DNA of 64,000 bases from Hydrogenovibrio halophilus DSM 15072. Lineage in GTDB: Bacteria; Pseudomonadota; Gammaproteobacteria; Thiomicrospirales; Thiomicrospiraceae. Each line of letters opens with the position of its first letter. Positions within the stretch are counted from its first letter, which is position 1. The notes beneath the pieces were generated by a model. The model worked only from the letters and a program-made list of their open reading frames with translations. It made no database searches and was not told the DNA's origin. The position numbers and the translations under genes were made by a program. Shown piece after piece: positions 47,584 to 55,603 of this stretch. The stretch covers positions 2,177,164 through 2,241,163 of the forward strand of contig NZ_KB913033.1 in NCBI RefSeq assembly GCF_000384235.1. The letters are read 5' to 3'.

Positions 47584-48771
47584 TTACAGTAATCCGTCTT
47601 TGCGGAACATGTCTCGAATCCCGCGAATCGCCTGACGCGTGCGGTGCTCGTTTTCAATCAGACCAAAACGCACAAAATCGTCGCCATAATCGCCAAAGCC
47701 GATGCCCGGTGACACCGCCACCTTGGCTTCGCTCAGCAGTTTTTTGGAAAATTCCAGCGACCCCATCTCTTTGTAGGCTTCGGGAATCGGCGCCCACACA
47801 AACATGGTCGCTTTGGGCGGCGTCACGTCCCAGCCCAGACCATTCAGACCCTGACAAAGCACGTCGCGGCGCGACAGGTACATGTCGCAGATTTCCTGAA
47901 CGCAGTCCTGCGGCCCTTCCAGCGCCGCAATCGCCGCCACCTGAATCGGGGTAAAAGTGCCGTAATCCAGATAGGACTTCATGCGCTTGAGCGCGTGCAC
48001 CAATTCCGGGTTGCCCACCATAAAGCCGACCCGCCAGCCGGGCATGTTGTAGCTTTTCGACAGCGTGAAAAACTCCACCGCAATGTCTTTGGCGCCCGGC
48101 ACCTCCATGATCGACGGCGCTTTGTAGCCGTCAAACACAATGTCGGCATAGGCCAGATCGTGAATCACCCAGATGTCGTGTTCTTTGGCAATGGCAATCA
48201 CTTTTTCAAAAAAATCCAGATCCACGGTTTGCGTGGTCGGATTGCCGGGGAAATTCAGCACCAGCATTTTCGGGGTCGGCCAGGATTCCTTGATCGCTTT
48301 TTTCAATTCTTCAAAGAAATCCACATCCGGGGTCAGGCGCACGTGACGGATGTCGGCCCCGGCGATCACAAACCCATACGGGTGGATCGGATAAGCCGGA
48401 TTGGGCACCAGCACCGTATCGCCCTTGTCGACCGTCGCCAAAGCCAGATGCGCCAGCCCTTCCTTGGAACCGATGGTGACCACCGCTTCCGTGTCCGGGT
48501 CCATGTCCACCTCGTAACGGCGCTGGTACCAGTCGCAAATGGCCTTGCGCAAACGGGGAATGCCCTGGGACACGCTGTAGCGGTGGGTGCCTTCGCGCTG
48601 CACCACTTCCACCAGCTTTTCGACAATGTGCGACGGGGTGTCCTGATCGGGGTTGCCCATGCCAAAGTCGATGATGTCTTCGCCACGACGACGTGCGGCC
48701 GCTTTCAGCTCACCGACAATATTGAACACATAAGGAGGTAATCGATGAATCCGTTGAAACTCGTCCGTCAC
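47584..48771 (-). CDS. alaC: Glutamate-pyruvate aminotransferase (alanine transaminase)
   Basis: Fold-type I PLP aminotransferase, 395 aa, making alanine from pyruvate. [17 protein letters not shown] is the AlaC N-terminus. [12 protein letters not shown] and the PLP lysine in [15 protein letters not shown] follow. I choose the GTG at 48771 (AGGG 8 nt upstream) over the TTG eight codons before. The link to hom (17 bp or so downstream) is common and suggests one operon. Confidence 0.93.
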   Translation of the reverse strand: MTDEFQRIHRLPPYVFNIVGELKAAARRRGEDIIDFGMGNPDQDTPSHIVEKLVEVVQREGTHRYSVSQGIPRLRKAICDWYQRRYEVDMDPDTEAVVTIGSKEGLAHLALATVDKGDTVLVPNPAYPIHPYGFVIAGADIRHVRLTPDVDFFEELKKAIKESWPTPKMLVLNFPGNPTTQTVDLDFFEKVIAIAKEHDIWVIHDLAYADIVFDGYKAPSIMEVPGAKDIAVEFFTLSKSYNMPGWRVGFMVGNPELVHALKRMKSYLDYGTFTPIQVAAIAALEGPQDCVQEICDMYLSRRDVLCQGLNGLGWDVTPPKATMFVWAPIPEAYKEMGSLEFSKKLLSEAKVAVSPGIGFGDYGDDFVRFGLIENEHRTRQAIRGIRDMFRKDGLL

Positions 48772-48973
48772 GCCTGCAACCCTTGAATAAGCCAATGAAT
48801 GAGCCGTCTCTGGTTATGGCGAACCCGAGACGGTTCTGCGTCTGAAAATAAACTGTAAATGATACAGAAACGAAACGGTTCGTCAATGAAAACTGCGCCC
48901 CATCAAGGCTGAGCGCATTTTTGTTAAACTATGTAAAATACGATGCAAACCGCCAATAACCTTGAGACGCCCC

Positions 48974-49348
48974 ATGAAATTCACCGAACACCGTGACAGC
49001 CAAGTCTACACCATCAAGCAATATCAACCAGGCCTGGTCAAAATCAATGATTTCACCCTGAATCAAAGCTGTGCGATCAGCCAGCACGAGATCAAAGAGG
49101 ACTGGAATTGCACCGACATTGCCTCGCTCACGCCAGACCATCTCGACGCCCTGCTGGCCTTCTCGCCCGAGGTGATTCTGCTGGGCACCGGCGAAACCCA
49201 GCATTTTCCCGACCCCGCCCTGCTCGCCCATTGCGCCGCCCAGGGCGTGGGCGTGGAAGTCATGACCAATATGGCCGCCTGCCGAACCTACAACGTCCTC
49301 ACCACCGAAGACCGGCAGGTGGTGCTGGCGTTGATCCTTGAAGACTGA
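48974..49348 (+). CDS. Mth938-like (DUF498) domain protein
   Basis: A 124-aa protein with the Mth938 fold. PEVILLGTGETQHFPDP and MTNMAACRTYNVL are the family features; its eukaryotic relative is NDUFAF3, a complex I assembly factor. A bacterial role is unknown. The exact dispersed palindrome near its start is read as QPGLVK. The ATG at 48974 is preferred over an ATA/AGA-rich start four codons earlier. It is divergent from alaC. Confidence 0.88.
   Translation: MKFTEHRDSQVYTIKQYQPGLVKINDFTLNQSCAISQHEIKEDWNCTDIASLTPDHLDALLAFSPEVILLGTGETQHFPDPALLAHCAAQGVGVEVMTNMAACRTYNVLTTEDRQVVLALILED
49027..49038. repeat. Dispersed palindrome ACCAGGCCTGGT, copy 11 (exact)
   Basis: Exact copy in the Mth938-like gene, with CAAAATC on the right. 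Confidence 0.9.
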
Positions 49349-49419
49349 CTCGACAGGCATTGACACATCCGGTTACCCACTGGCAAGGTGAAAAGCGTCA
49401 ACAAAACAAGGAGGTCTAC

Positions 49420-49929
49420 ATGTTGAAAGCCGCCGTATTGATCGAAGACATGGTCGAGGATGTGGAGTTTTTATACCCCTACTACCGTTTTCTGGAAGCG
49501 GGGTACGAAGTCGATGTGATCTCGCAAAGCCAAAAAGCGGTCAGTGGCAAAAAAGGCGGCGAGTTCACAGCCAACAAGGCCATTGAGGATGTCCGAAGCG
49601 AGGATTACGATCTCGTTTTTGTTCCCGGCGGCTATGCGCCCGACAAACTCCGCACCAATAAACACATCACCGACTTCGTCAAACAGATGGACGACAGCCG
49701 GAAACTGGTGGCCGCCATCTGCCACGGTCCCTGGGTACTGATCTCTGCGGGCGTGTGTCAGGGCCGAAAAATGACCTCTTTTCCGTCAATCAAAGACGAC
49801 ATTGTCAATGCCGGTGGCGTGCATACCGCCAACCCGGTGAGCGTGGACGCCAATCTGATCACCGCCACCGATCCCTCCGCCATGCCGGAAATGTTTCAGG
49901 CCATCATGACCGCACTCGAAAAGCGTTGA
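49420..49929 (+). CDS. DJ-1/PfpI family protein
   Basis: A 169-aa PfpI-type protein. LIEDMVEDVEFLYPYY begins the fold, the nucleophile Cys is in AAICHGPW, and the conserved Glu is in the VEDVE strand region. Members have been described as proteases, glyoxalases or deglycases. AAGGAGGT lies 5 nt upstream of the ATG at 49420, the strongest binding site in the window, so it is well translated. Confidence 0.88.
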   Translation: MLKAAVLIEDMVEDVEFLYPYYRFLEAGYEVDVISQSQKAVSGKKGGEFTANKAIEDVRSEDYDLVFVPGGYAPDKLRTNKHITDFVKQMDDSRKLVAAICHGPWVLISAGVCQGRKMTSFPSIKDDIVNAGGVHTANPVSVDANLITATDPSAMPEMFQAIMTALEKR

Positions 49930-49953
49930 TCTGCCACCGGCAAGCTGGTGTGT

Positions 49954-51549
49954 TCATGGCTGCCGTATTTCACGGAAATGCGCACGCAAGCGCGCCAATT
50001 CAGCGTCATTCCAACCCTCTGGCTCGGCCAGTGCCAGCCAGGCATCAAAATAATGCTCTGCGGCATACTCGTGACCGTACCCCGGTGGCGCTTTGCCCAC
50101 CGCCATGTCCGCCGCCAGTTGCAACATGGTGATAATCGGGAACCAGCGCAATTCCGACGACACATCCGGGCCGCGTGGCGGTTCTAGCCAGGCAGGTTTC
50201 TGATAAAAGGAACCCGGTGAAAAAAAGGTGATCGGGTCGCTGGCGTACTGCAAAAACGCAATCCGAAAATCGCCCCAGGGCGCCTGACCTTGATCCAGTC
50301 CGCCTGACTGATTGGCAAAGCGAATCACCGAATCGTCGCGAAAACGCGGCAACCACTGCGGCGAATCGGGTCGACGCCGCTGAGTCGCCTCGCGCCAGGT
50401 GTCCATCCGAAACGGCGGCCCCACCCACAGAGCGCCATCAAAGGGCGCATCAATGATGTCGAAAAAATCAAACGAGCGATCCAGATTCATCGCGCCCAGA
50501 CTCAACCCAAACAGGTAAAGCGCCGGGCGCCCTTTTTCCGGCAACTCACGCCAACGCCCGTAAACCGACTGAAACAAAGCGCGGGTGTTTTCCACCGCAT
50601 AATCGCCATCGGCCATCACCGACACCGGACTCGGCAGATAACTGTACTGGGCCGCCACACTGGCGACATCGCCCTTGAGCAGATACTCCAATGTGTCCAT
50701 CCCGGACGGATCAATCCAGCCAGTGCCAGTGGGCACAATCAAAACCAGTGTCGAACGCTCGAAACCGCCCACCCGCTCCAGCTCCGCCAGAGCCAGTTCG
50801 GCCCGTGCTTCCGGCGTACCAGCCGAGTTGAGACCGGCGTAAACCCGCAAAGGGGGCTGCGTCGGCGCTTGGGTGAATTCGGCGATCTCCGCCGCTGTGG
50901 GCGCACTGGCCAGATAACGCCGTCCCTGACGGCCCAGGGTTTTCCAGGGTATCAAGGATTGCGGACCGCCCGCACGCTGAAGCGCCTGAGGCTTTGGCTG
51001 TTCCGCATCCATCAGGGCATCCACCTGCTGATAGGAATAATCCACCTTCTCCAGCAACGTGGCAAACAACACCCCGTCCACCACTGCCCAGAACAGAGAA
51101 AACGACAGCAGCAATCCGGTGACCACCGAGACCCGGTGCGGCACCACCCGACGCAAATGGCGCGAAAAGAAATTCCAGAGGGCGACAAACAGCTTTCCCA
51201 ATCCCAGCGCAACCAGAAACACCAGCCCGGCCACCAAGCCGACCCAGAGCGCCCGAACGCCCTCGACCTTCTCCATACCCATCAGTGCCCGCACCGTGTT
51301 CTGCCATTCGCTGGCCTGCAGCAGAAAGCTGATCGCCAACAGACCGCACAACACGGCCACCACAATTTTTACCACGCGCTGCCAACGGATCGGCGGAAAA
51401 GGCAGCTCAAAATAGCGCCATAACCACCATCCAAACACACCGACCAAATACCCGGCCGCCATCGACAAACCGGAAACCACGCCCTGAACCGTCTCACCAC
51501 GAGGCACCAGACTCGGCGTCAACGAAAGCGCAAAAAACGAAGTGCCCAC
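49954..51549 (-). CDS. Alpha/beta-hydrolase family membrane protein (start uncertain, possibly damaged)
   Basis: A 531-aa protein with four or five membrane helices (about 1-165) and a cytoplasmic or periplasmic alpha/beta-hydrolase domain. LSLTPSLVPRG is the family N-terminal motif, with the nucleophile Ser in FGLSLGAMN. Members have been seen in actinobacteria (Rv1069c-like) and proteobacteria. No ATG is in frame: the frame is open to about 51610 (IIGLIVGTSFFALS still looks like a membrane helix), but the first standard codon is the GTG at 51549, with no Shine-Dalgarno sequence. The gene's upstream end meets the AT-rich island, so its original start may be lost. Confidence 0.75.
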   Translation of the reverse strand: MGTSFFALSLTPSLVPRGETVQGVVSGLSMAAGYLVGVFGWWLWRYFELPFPPIRWQRVVKIVVAVLCGLLAISFLLQASEWQNTVRALMGMEKVEGVRALWVGLVAGLVFLVALGLGKLFVALWNFFSRHLRRVVPHRVSVVTGLLLSFSLFWAVVDGVLFATLLEKVDYSYQQVDALMDAEQPKPQALQRAGGPQSLIPWKTLGRQGRRYLASAPTAAEIAEFTQAPTQPPLRVYAGLNSAGTPEARAELALAELERVGGFERSTLVLIVPTGTGWIDPSGMDTLEYLLKGDVASVAAQYSYLPSPVSVMADGDYAVENTRALFQSVYGRWRELPEKGRPALYLFGLSLGAMNLDRSFDFFDIIDAPFDGALWVGPPFRMDTWREATQRRRPDSPQWLPRFRDDSVIRFANQSGGLDQGQAPWGDFRIAFLQYASDPITFFSPGSFYQKPAWLEPPRGPDVSSELRWFPIITMLQLAADMAVGKAPPGYGHEYAAEHYFDAWLALAEPEGWNDAELARLRAHFREIRQP

Positions 51550-51883
51550 AATCAGGCCAATAATGGAGAAATGTCGTCCTATACGAATATGATTAAGCCT
51601 TTGTATGCGTTACGGGGAAGTTTGAAATATGCTTTCGTGCTAGATTAAGGTGCCGTTCGTATAAGGTCACGCCGCTCATTAACGGTCTTAAGTTATTGAT
51701 ATCTGGTACGGCCTGAGTTCGCTAGCCACTTTTTTGTTTCCTAAAATACTATTTCCAAAGTCAGCCAGTAAACTACGGATGCCCGAAGATGTAAAACGAT
51801 TAGGATACGCCATACATTTATCCATTTTTTCCTACTTGAATTCAAGCTACTTTATTAGTGTTGGAGCCGTGCTTGATATAGAC
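51550..51883. other. Non-coding junction between the hydrolase gene and the cassette island
   Basis: AT-rich, about 330 bp. It contains one small open frame (51688-51825, minus strand) and no strong promoter or palindrome copy. The composition change from the left begins at about 51590. Confidence 0.5.
51688..51825 (-). CDS. Possible small protein of 45 aa in the cassette island
   Basis: A frame starting ATG with GTAGG 6-7 nt upstream, coding for a basic 45-residue peptide (MDKCMAYPNRF at the start, ASELRPYQISIT at the end). It lies downstream of the attC at 51884-51956, as the next cassette gene would. I do not recognise it. Confidence 0.35.
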   Translation of the reverse strand: MDKCMAYPNRFTSSGIRSLLADFGNSILGNKKVASELRPYQISIT

Positions 51884-51956
51884 AGCTAACACTAAAGATC
51901 AGCCGACGCCGAACCCCTTCAGCGATTTGGCGGTCGGCTGGAGCGCCCTGTTAGGC
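51884..51956 (-). other. attC: Integron attC recombination site (attC1)
   Basis: Read on the minus strand: R'' box GCCTAAC (51956-51950), L'' box CAGCCGACCGCC (51940-51929), a short end loop, L' box GGCGTCGGCTG (about 51910-51900) and R' box GTTAGCT (51890-51884). The L arms pair perfectly except for one unpaired base in L'', the hallmark of an attC, on the side expected for this direction. R'' fits RYYYAAC; R' has one mismatch to GTTRRRY. R'' overlaps the TAA stop of the gene at 51951, as in true cassettes. Size 73 bp. Confidence 0.8.
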
Positions 51957-52634
51957 ATTCAACAGCTCCAACATTTGAGCGACCCACTGTTCTTTCTGAC
52001 GCTGAAGAGGAGGAAGCGGATGAAAGTATTTATTATCCTGTCCCGGCTTAGCCAAACCCATGACCCCTTGCTCTTCAGCCAGTGCATTGGTAGCCCTTTC
52101 GATCAAAGGGTTGAGGCCTTCACTAACACCCCAAGCGAGAATGATAGGAGCACCGGGCTTTCGAGATAGATTCCGCTTTAGCTGGACCGAGCGTTCCGCC
52201 GAAAACAAGGAGTGAACCCAAGTACCCGATTCCTGTTCGAGCTGGACATACCTTTGTGCAAAGGAACCACATTGTGGATCGCGCAGGTCAGAAAGGTTTA
52301 TGACACGGACATACCGCCAGTGCTTGTAATGCATAACTCGCATGACCTGATATTGTGTCCTGTCTGGGACAGTAGGGACAAGCTCAACTGTCATCTCAGC
52401 CACTTGGTTTGAGCTGATAAGCTGATTCGTTTTCTCAACAGGGCGAGATGAACCTGGGTTCATCATTACAAACACGGCATCAGCTACCGGGTTGTTTTCC
52501 GTAGTTGTTGCCATGATTTCGACAACGCTCCTGCATTTTTGTGGCTTCGCAGCCAGAAGCTGGAGCGTATAGAAGTGACCGAGCACATTATACTTACACT
52601 TCAGGTCACCTGAGGGGATAAAAGAAACATTCAT
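51951..52634 (-). CDS. DUF1643-like cassette gene, function unknown
   Basis: A 227-aa protein. VFVMMNPGSSRPV (about residues 54-66) and YVRVINLSDLRDPQC recall DUF1643 proteins, in which 'mlNPS.A' is conserved. No catalytic motif can be named. The start lies only 4 bp from the likely R' core of the upstream attC-like site, without a Shine-Dalgarno sequence, and the stop lies inside the R'' box of attC1; both are normal for an integron cassette gene. Composition is less AT-rich than the other island genes, which argues for a different origin. Confidence 0.75.
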   Translation of the reverse strand: MNVSFIPSGDLKCKYNVLGHFYTLQLLAAKPQKCRSVVEIMATTTENNPVADAVFVMMNPGSSRPVEKTNQLISSNQVAEMTVELVPTVPDRTQYQVMRVMHYKHWRYVRVINLSDLRDPQCGSFAQRYVQLEQESGTWVHSLFSAERSVQLKRNLSRKPGAPIILAWGVSEGLNPLIERATNALAEEQGVMGLAKPGQDNKYFHPLPPLQRQKEQWVAQMLELLNA

Positions 52635-52638
52635 TTTT

Positions 52639-52686
52639 TTCTAACGCTAAAATAAACGTCTTGTCCGACGCATTGCTTTATTAAAC
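52639..52686 (-). other. Degenerate, short attC-like site (attC2)
   Basis: On the minus strand GTTTAAT (52686-52680, one mismatch to RYYYAAC) overlaps the TAA stop of the upstream gene, and GTTAGAA (52645-52639) is close to GTTRRRY with the typical preceding AGC. Between them a CGTC/GACG stem with a 6-nt loop is seen. At 48 bp it is shorter than usual attC sites. Confidence 0.45.
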
Positions 52687-53619
52687 TTCATGGTCGTCAC
52701 AGTTTATAAGAACAGTTGCCGGTGGCTCTCGCATAAAATCTTCTTCCTGATCAGATTGAAGGTACTCCAGTAACTCTCTCGCTATAATCGAGTTATTATT
52801 AGTCATTTCGAGATGACTAAAAAGTATTGATCTAATCCACCCTCGAAAAGAATTTCGATAGAGATCATCTTTGACATCAATAGTATTATCTTTTTCGATA
52901 GGAGTACCAATTTTTAGGTTAAATAAAGCTGTTGAAAACATAAAAATATTGCAAGCAAAAACACATTCTTCATAGCCTTTAATTTTTCTAATGACATTTC
53001 CAGATTTAGTCTTCAACTTTGCATGCTTTTGTGTGGGAGACCCCAATGGCTCTGCCATATCGGCAGACATGTAGAAAAAATCGTAGTGGTTCTTTTTCAA
53101 CTTATGAAACACACCAATAGATCCAACAGACGGCAAAATTGCTCCACTCAAAATATCAGGTTTACATTTAAATGGTGGATACGGGAGTACGTCAGGGCGT
53201 CTTGACAGCAAATCCCATTGTTCTAAATTAGCTTTAAAATTAGTCTGAACAATGTATTTACAGAGACCATGGCAAATTGAGAAAAGGCTAGGGCAAATAG
53301 GGCAAAAACCCGAATGTTTGTCATTAGATTTTTTAGCCTGTAGTAACGTAACTCTAGCTTCGAATTTAGGCTTTGTTTTATAAGATACAATCAAAAGATC
53401 AGAAATTTCACACCTTGCCGAGGGTCGCCCCCAACTTCCTTTACCATTGAATAAAACTTGATGCTTCATGCCGTGAAACTCTTCGAGTTTAAAAAGACCA
53501 GTCAGAGAGTTAAAGCTTCGCATCAATGCGCGAAACTGCTGAACCTCTGAAAAATTTGATTTTGATGACTCTGCTCTCCATGCATTTGATAAAGCAGCAG
53601 CAAAATGTCTACTTATCAC
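52681..53619 (-). CDS. Cassette gene, putative PD-(D/E)XK-type nuclease
   Basis: A 312-aa, AT-rich-coded protein. CEISDLLIVSY (Glu71, Asp74) followed by TLLQAKKSN (Gln94, Lys96) fits the D...(E/Q)xK active site of restriction-like nucleases; the core of that fold is strand-Asp, then strand-Q-x-K. A cysteine-rich stretch CPICPSLFSICHGLC (106-120) might bind a metal. NLEQWDLLSRRPD follows. The GTG start has AGGGAG upstream. The nuclease reading is an inference from motif spacing; defence against foreign DNA is one possible job. Confidence 0.6.
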   Translation of the reverse strand: MISRHFAAALSNAWRAESSKSNFSEVQQFRALMRSFNSLTGLFKLEEFHGMKHQVLFNGKGSWGRPSARCEISDLLIVSYKTKPKFEARVTLLQAKKSNDKHSGFCPICPSLFSICHGLCKYIVQTNFKANLEQWDLLSRRPDVLPYPPFKCKPDILSGAILPSVGSIGVFHKLKKNHYDFFYMSADMAEPLGSPTQKHAKLKTKSGNVIRKIKGYEECVFACNIFMFSTALFNLKIGTPIEKDNTIDVKDDLYRNSFRGWIRSILFSHLEMTNNNSIIARELLEYLQSDQEEDFMREPPATVLINCDDHEV

Positions 53620-54090
53620 TTTGATCTCCCTGTGAATTTAACTCCTAACCCGAATGTTCCATAAATTTGTGCTGAGGTCGTGCAGGAATTTGTTTTCACA
53701 AGGGAATTTCCGAAGGAGTGGCATATCAGCGTTTACGGACGACTGAGGAAATATGCCTTGTGGAATCAATGGGCAAACGAGATCAGTGCATGTTTGTGAA
53801 ATATTCGGGCTAAACAGGCGACGTTGTAGGCATCGCCTAGATTTACTTGTTACTTCTTTTTGTTGCTTGTAAAAATGGCACTAACAGCTTTTTTTCTTTC
53901 TAAATTCGGCCTATTTTATTTCCTTAATGATATCTGGCATCCATTCAAGAAATTTACCAGGATTAATTGGAATCAGAGTAAAGCTATATATCTAATTTTT
54001 TGTACATTTTAACAGCTTGAAAATTTAATTTTACTCTGGCCCCAATTATTTAGCGACGTAGCTTTTGGCTCGCCGAATGGATTTGCCTTG
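53620..54090. other. 470-bp AT-rich spacer without a gene
   Basis: No convincing gene is seen. It contains the inverted repeat at 53962-54050 and, at about 53818-53846, a small hairpin (GGCGA...TCGCC) that could be part of a further degenerate cassette site. No dispersed palindrome is present. Confidence 0.5.
53962..54050. repeat. Imperfect 89-bp inverted-repeat element
   Basis: The arm at 53962-53983 (ATTAATTGG..TCAGAGTAAA) is matched inversely by 54028-54050 (TTTTACTCTGGCCCCAATTAT), about 17 of 21 bases, around an AT-rich centre of about 45 bp. The CAGAGTAAA/CCCCAATTA type of ends resembles short elements moved by Y1-type (REP-associated) transposases. No transposase gene is near. Confidence 0.55.
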
Positions 54091-54771
54091 TTATACACTT
54101 TTGGCCACCAACATTTTTGTGGCACCTCTTTGAAACTCATACTGTACTGAAACCAAATAAACATCAATCCCGTGTTTTTCCAGCTCCGTCATAACTATTT
54201 CAAGGTGGGGAGATTCTTTGTTATTGTCAATAGACAGTAGCGGATAAACGCGTACCTCTTTAGCAACACGGCAGAGTTCTTTCATGGAAAATATGTGCTG
54301 TTCTAAGCTCACATGCTCGCTATATAGAAACAAATAATGTGAACATAAGGCTAAATCAAACTCAGATCCTTCAAAAGGCAGGTTTGGTAAGGATGCATCG
54401 ATATATCTCTCTGATTCTTGATGTTTTTTGTAATCCTTTAGGAAGGTATTCATCGCATCCATTCTTACTCTTCCAAGCTCTTCAACATTACGTATATTTT
54501 TCCAGACGTAATCATTCTTGTTTTTTGAAACTTGTTCCATTATTTTGGGATAAATCTCTTTAATTCTTGAGAGAATCTGTCCGGCATTAAACCGATAGAT
54601 TGGATCTATTGATGTGACATTGCCACCCTCGGCAGACAACTCAGCATTAAAACATGCCGGACCATCTCCACAGCCAAGAATTTTCTTTCCCAGATCGCCA
54701 TCTGTAAGGGAGAACATCTTTTTGTACTCACGTAACGATCTGCCCCAAGGTACGACTTCTGATAACTCCAC
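54091..54771 (-). CDS. SAM-dependent methyltransferase-like protein in the island
   Basis: A 226-aa protein. ILGCGDGPACFNAELSAEGG (31-50) is a glycine-rich SAM-binding loop and VTSIDP the second strand; LPFEGSEFDLALCSHYLFLY fits the post-II region. The acceptor substrate is unknown. A GTG start with AGGAAA upstream follows brnT by 28 bp. The TAA stop lies in GTATAAC, which resembles an attC R'' box, but no good partner R' site is found. Confidence 0.75.
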   Translation of the reverse strand: MELSEVVPWGRSLREYKKMFSLTDGDLGKKILGCGDGPACFNAELSAEGGNVTSIDPIYRFNAGQILSRIKEIYPKIMEQVSKNKNDYVWKNIRNVEELGRVRMDAMNTFLKDYKKHQESERYIDASLPNLPFEGSEFDLALCSHYLFLYSEHVSLEQHIFSMKELCRVAKEVRVYPLLSIDNNKESPHLEIVMTELEKHGIDVYLVSVQYEFQRGATKMLVAKSV

Positions 54772-54799
54772 GATGTTTCCTGTTGTGTATAACTATTTA

Positions 54800-55204
54800 C
54801 TAGAATCCACCGCGCGTTAGCTCGTTCAGGTTGAGTGAATTGTTATAATCAATGTTTTGGTAAAATATCTTACACTCTGATTTTCTAGCGCGTCGGAACG
54901 ATATTACTCTTACGGTTTCTTCTTCTCGCATTGTTGTGACAAAAAGGACAACATTTCCACTGTCATCTATGCCCATGTGCATATGACGAACTTCACCATT
55001 CTCAATAAAAGCATCACTAGTCATAAATGGAGAATGTTTTATTGGAAGCAATAGCTGCTCAAAATAGTGAACTGCACTTTCTAACGAATATCCATGTTTT
55101 TTACGGTTACTCATTTCTTTGCTTTTGTCATAATCAATTTGAGTACCCCCGATTATTAATCTAAATTCGTATTCTGGAATTTCCATTTTTGTCAGAATAT
55201 CCAT
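54800..55204 (-). CDS. BrnT-like toxin without an adjacent antitoxin
   Basis: A 134-aa protein. DYDKSKEMSNRKKHGYSLESAVHYF (N-terminal: N33, K36, H37, G38) and VRVISFRRARKSECKIFYQN near the end are the two BrnT signature parts. BrnT is a ribonuclease toxin normally followed by brnA. Here the next gene downstream is a methyltransferase and no BrnA-like frame is seen, so it is an orphan or uses another partner. AT-rich codon use differs from the core genes. Confidence 0.7.
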   Translation of the reverse strand: MDILTKMEIPEYEFRLIIGGTQIDYDKSKEMSNRKKHGYSLESAVHYFEQLLLPIKHSPFMTSDAFIENGEVRHMHMGIDDSGNVVLFVTTMREEETVRVISFRRARKSECKIFYQNIDYNNSLNLNELTRGGF

Positions 55205-55603
55205 AATTAACTCAAAAGGTTATTAAATCAGCAGAAGGCACTTTTGCTTTGAAGTGGTTTTCAAGCGATTATGTCTTTGTATTGGCTATAACCGATCATT
55301 CAGACAAGTTATACAACATTATCCAGATTTTCAGTCATAAGTAAAAAAACACTTATTACGGATAATACATCAAAGAAATCATCATTACTAGATCAAATGC
55401 GTGGCCAATTACGCTGGGAGAGCTATGCTTATTTCACTGAAAACAGTTGTTGCGGCTGGGTAAAGCAGTTTGTGAAGTTCCATGGTTTTCAGGGGCTTGA
55501 GACGATGCTGAATGACTCTGCGGTTATGGTGAAACCGTTTTTAACCAGGCCTGGTAAAAACCGGTGGTGTTGTTCTCCTTTTGCCGGTTTGTGCTTTATT
55601 GCT
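55205..55603. other. Right junction of the island; possible gene remnant and a palindrome
   Basis: AT-rich to about 55390, then core-like composition. From 55397 a plus-strand frame (MRGQLRWESYAYF, then CGWVKQFVKFHGFQGLETML) could be the leftover 3' part of a broken gene; it runs through the palindrome at 55544 and into the yqaA strand, so its end is not meaningful. No promoter for yqaA (which reads the other way) is needed here. Confidence 0.4.
55544..55555. repeat. Dispersed palindrome ACCAGGCCTGGT, copy 12 (exact)
   Basis: Exact copy downstream of yqaA, with GTTTTTA on the left and AAAAAC on the right. It is the first copy to the right of the island. Confidence 0.95.

Noticed and set aside
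53818-53846. Hairpin GGCGA...TCGCC as a third attC
   Set aside because: The stem is 5-6 bp and the flanking boxes have too many mismatches; only noted in the spacer entry.
54772-54799. GTTATAC between brnT and the methyltransferase gene as an attC R' box
   Set aside because: No matching R'' or L boxes, and the methyltransferase's ribosome binding site lies right after it; the pair is more likely one two-gene unit.
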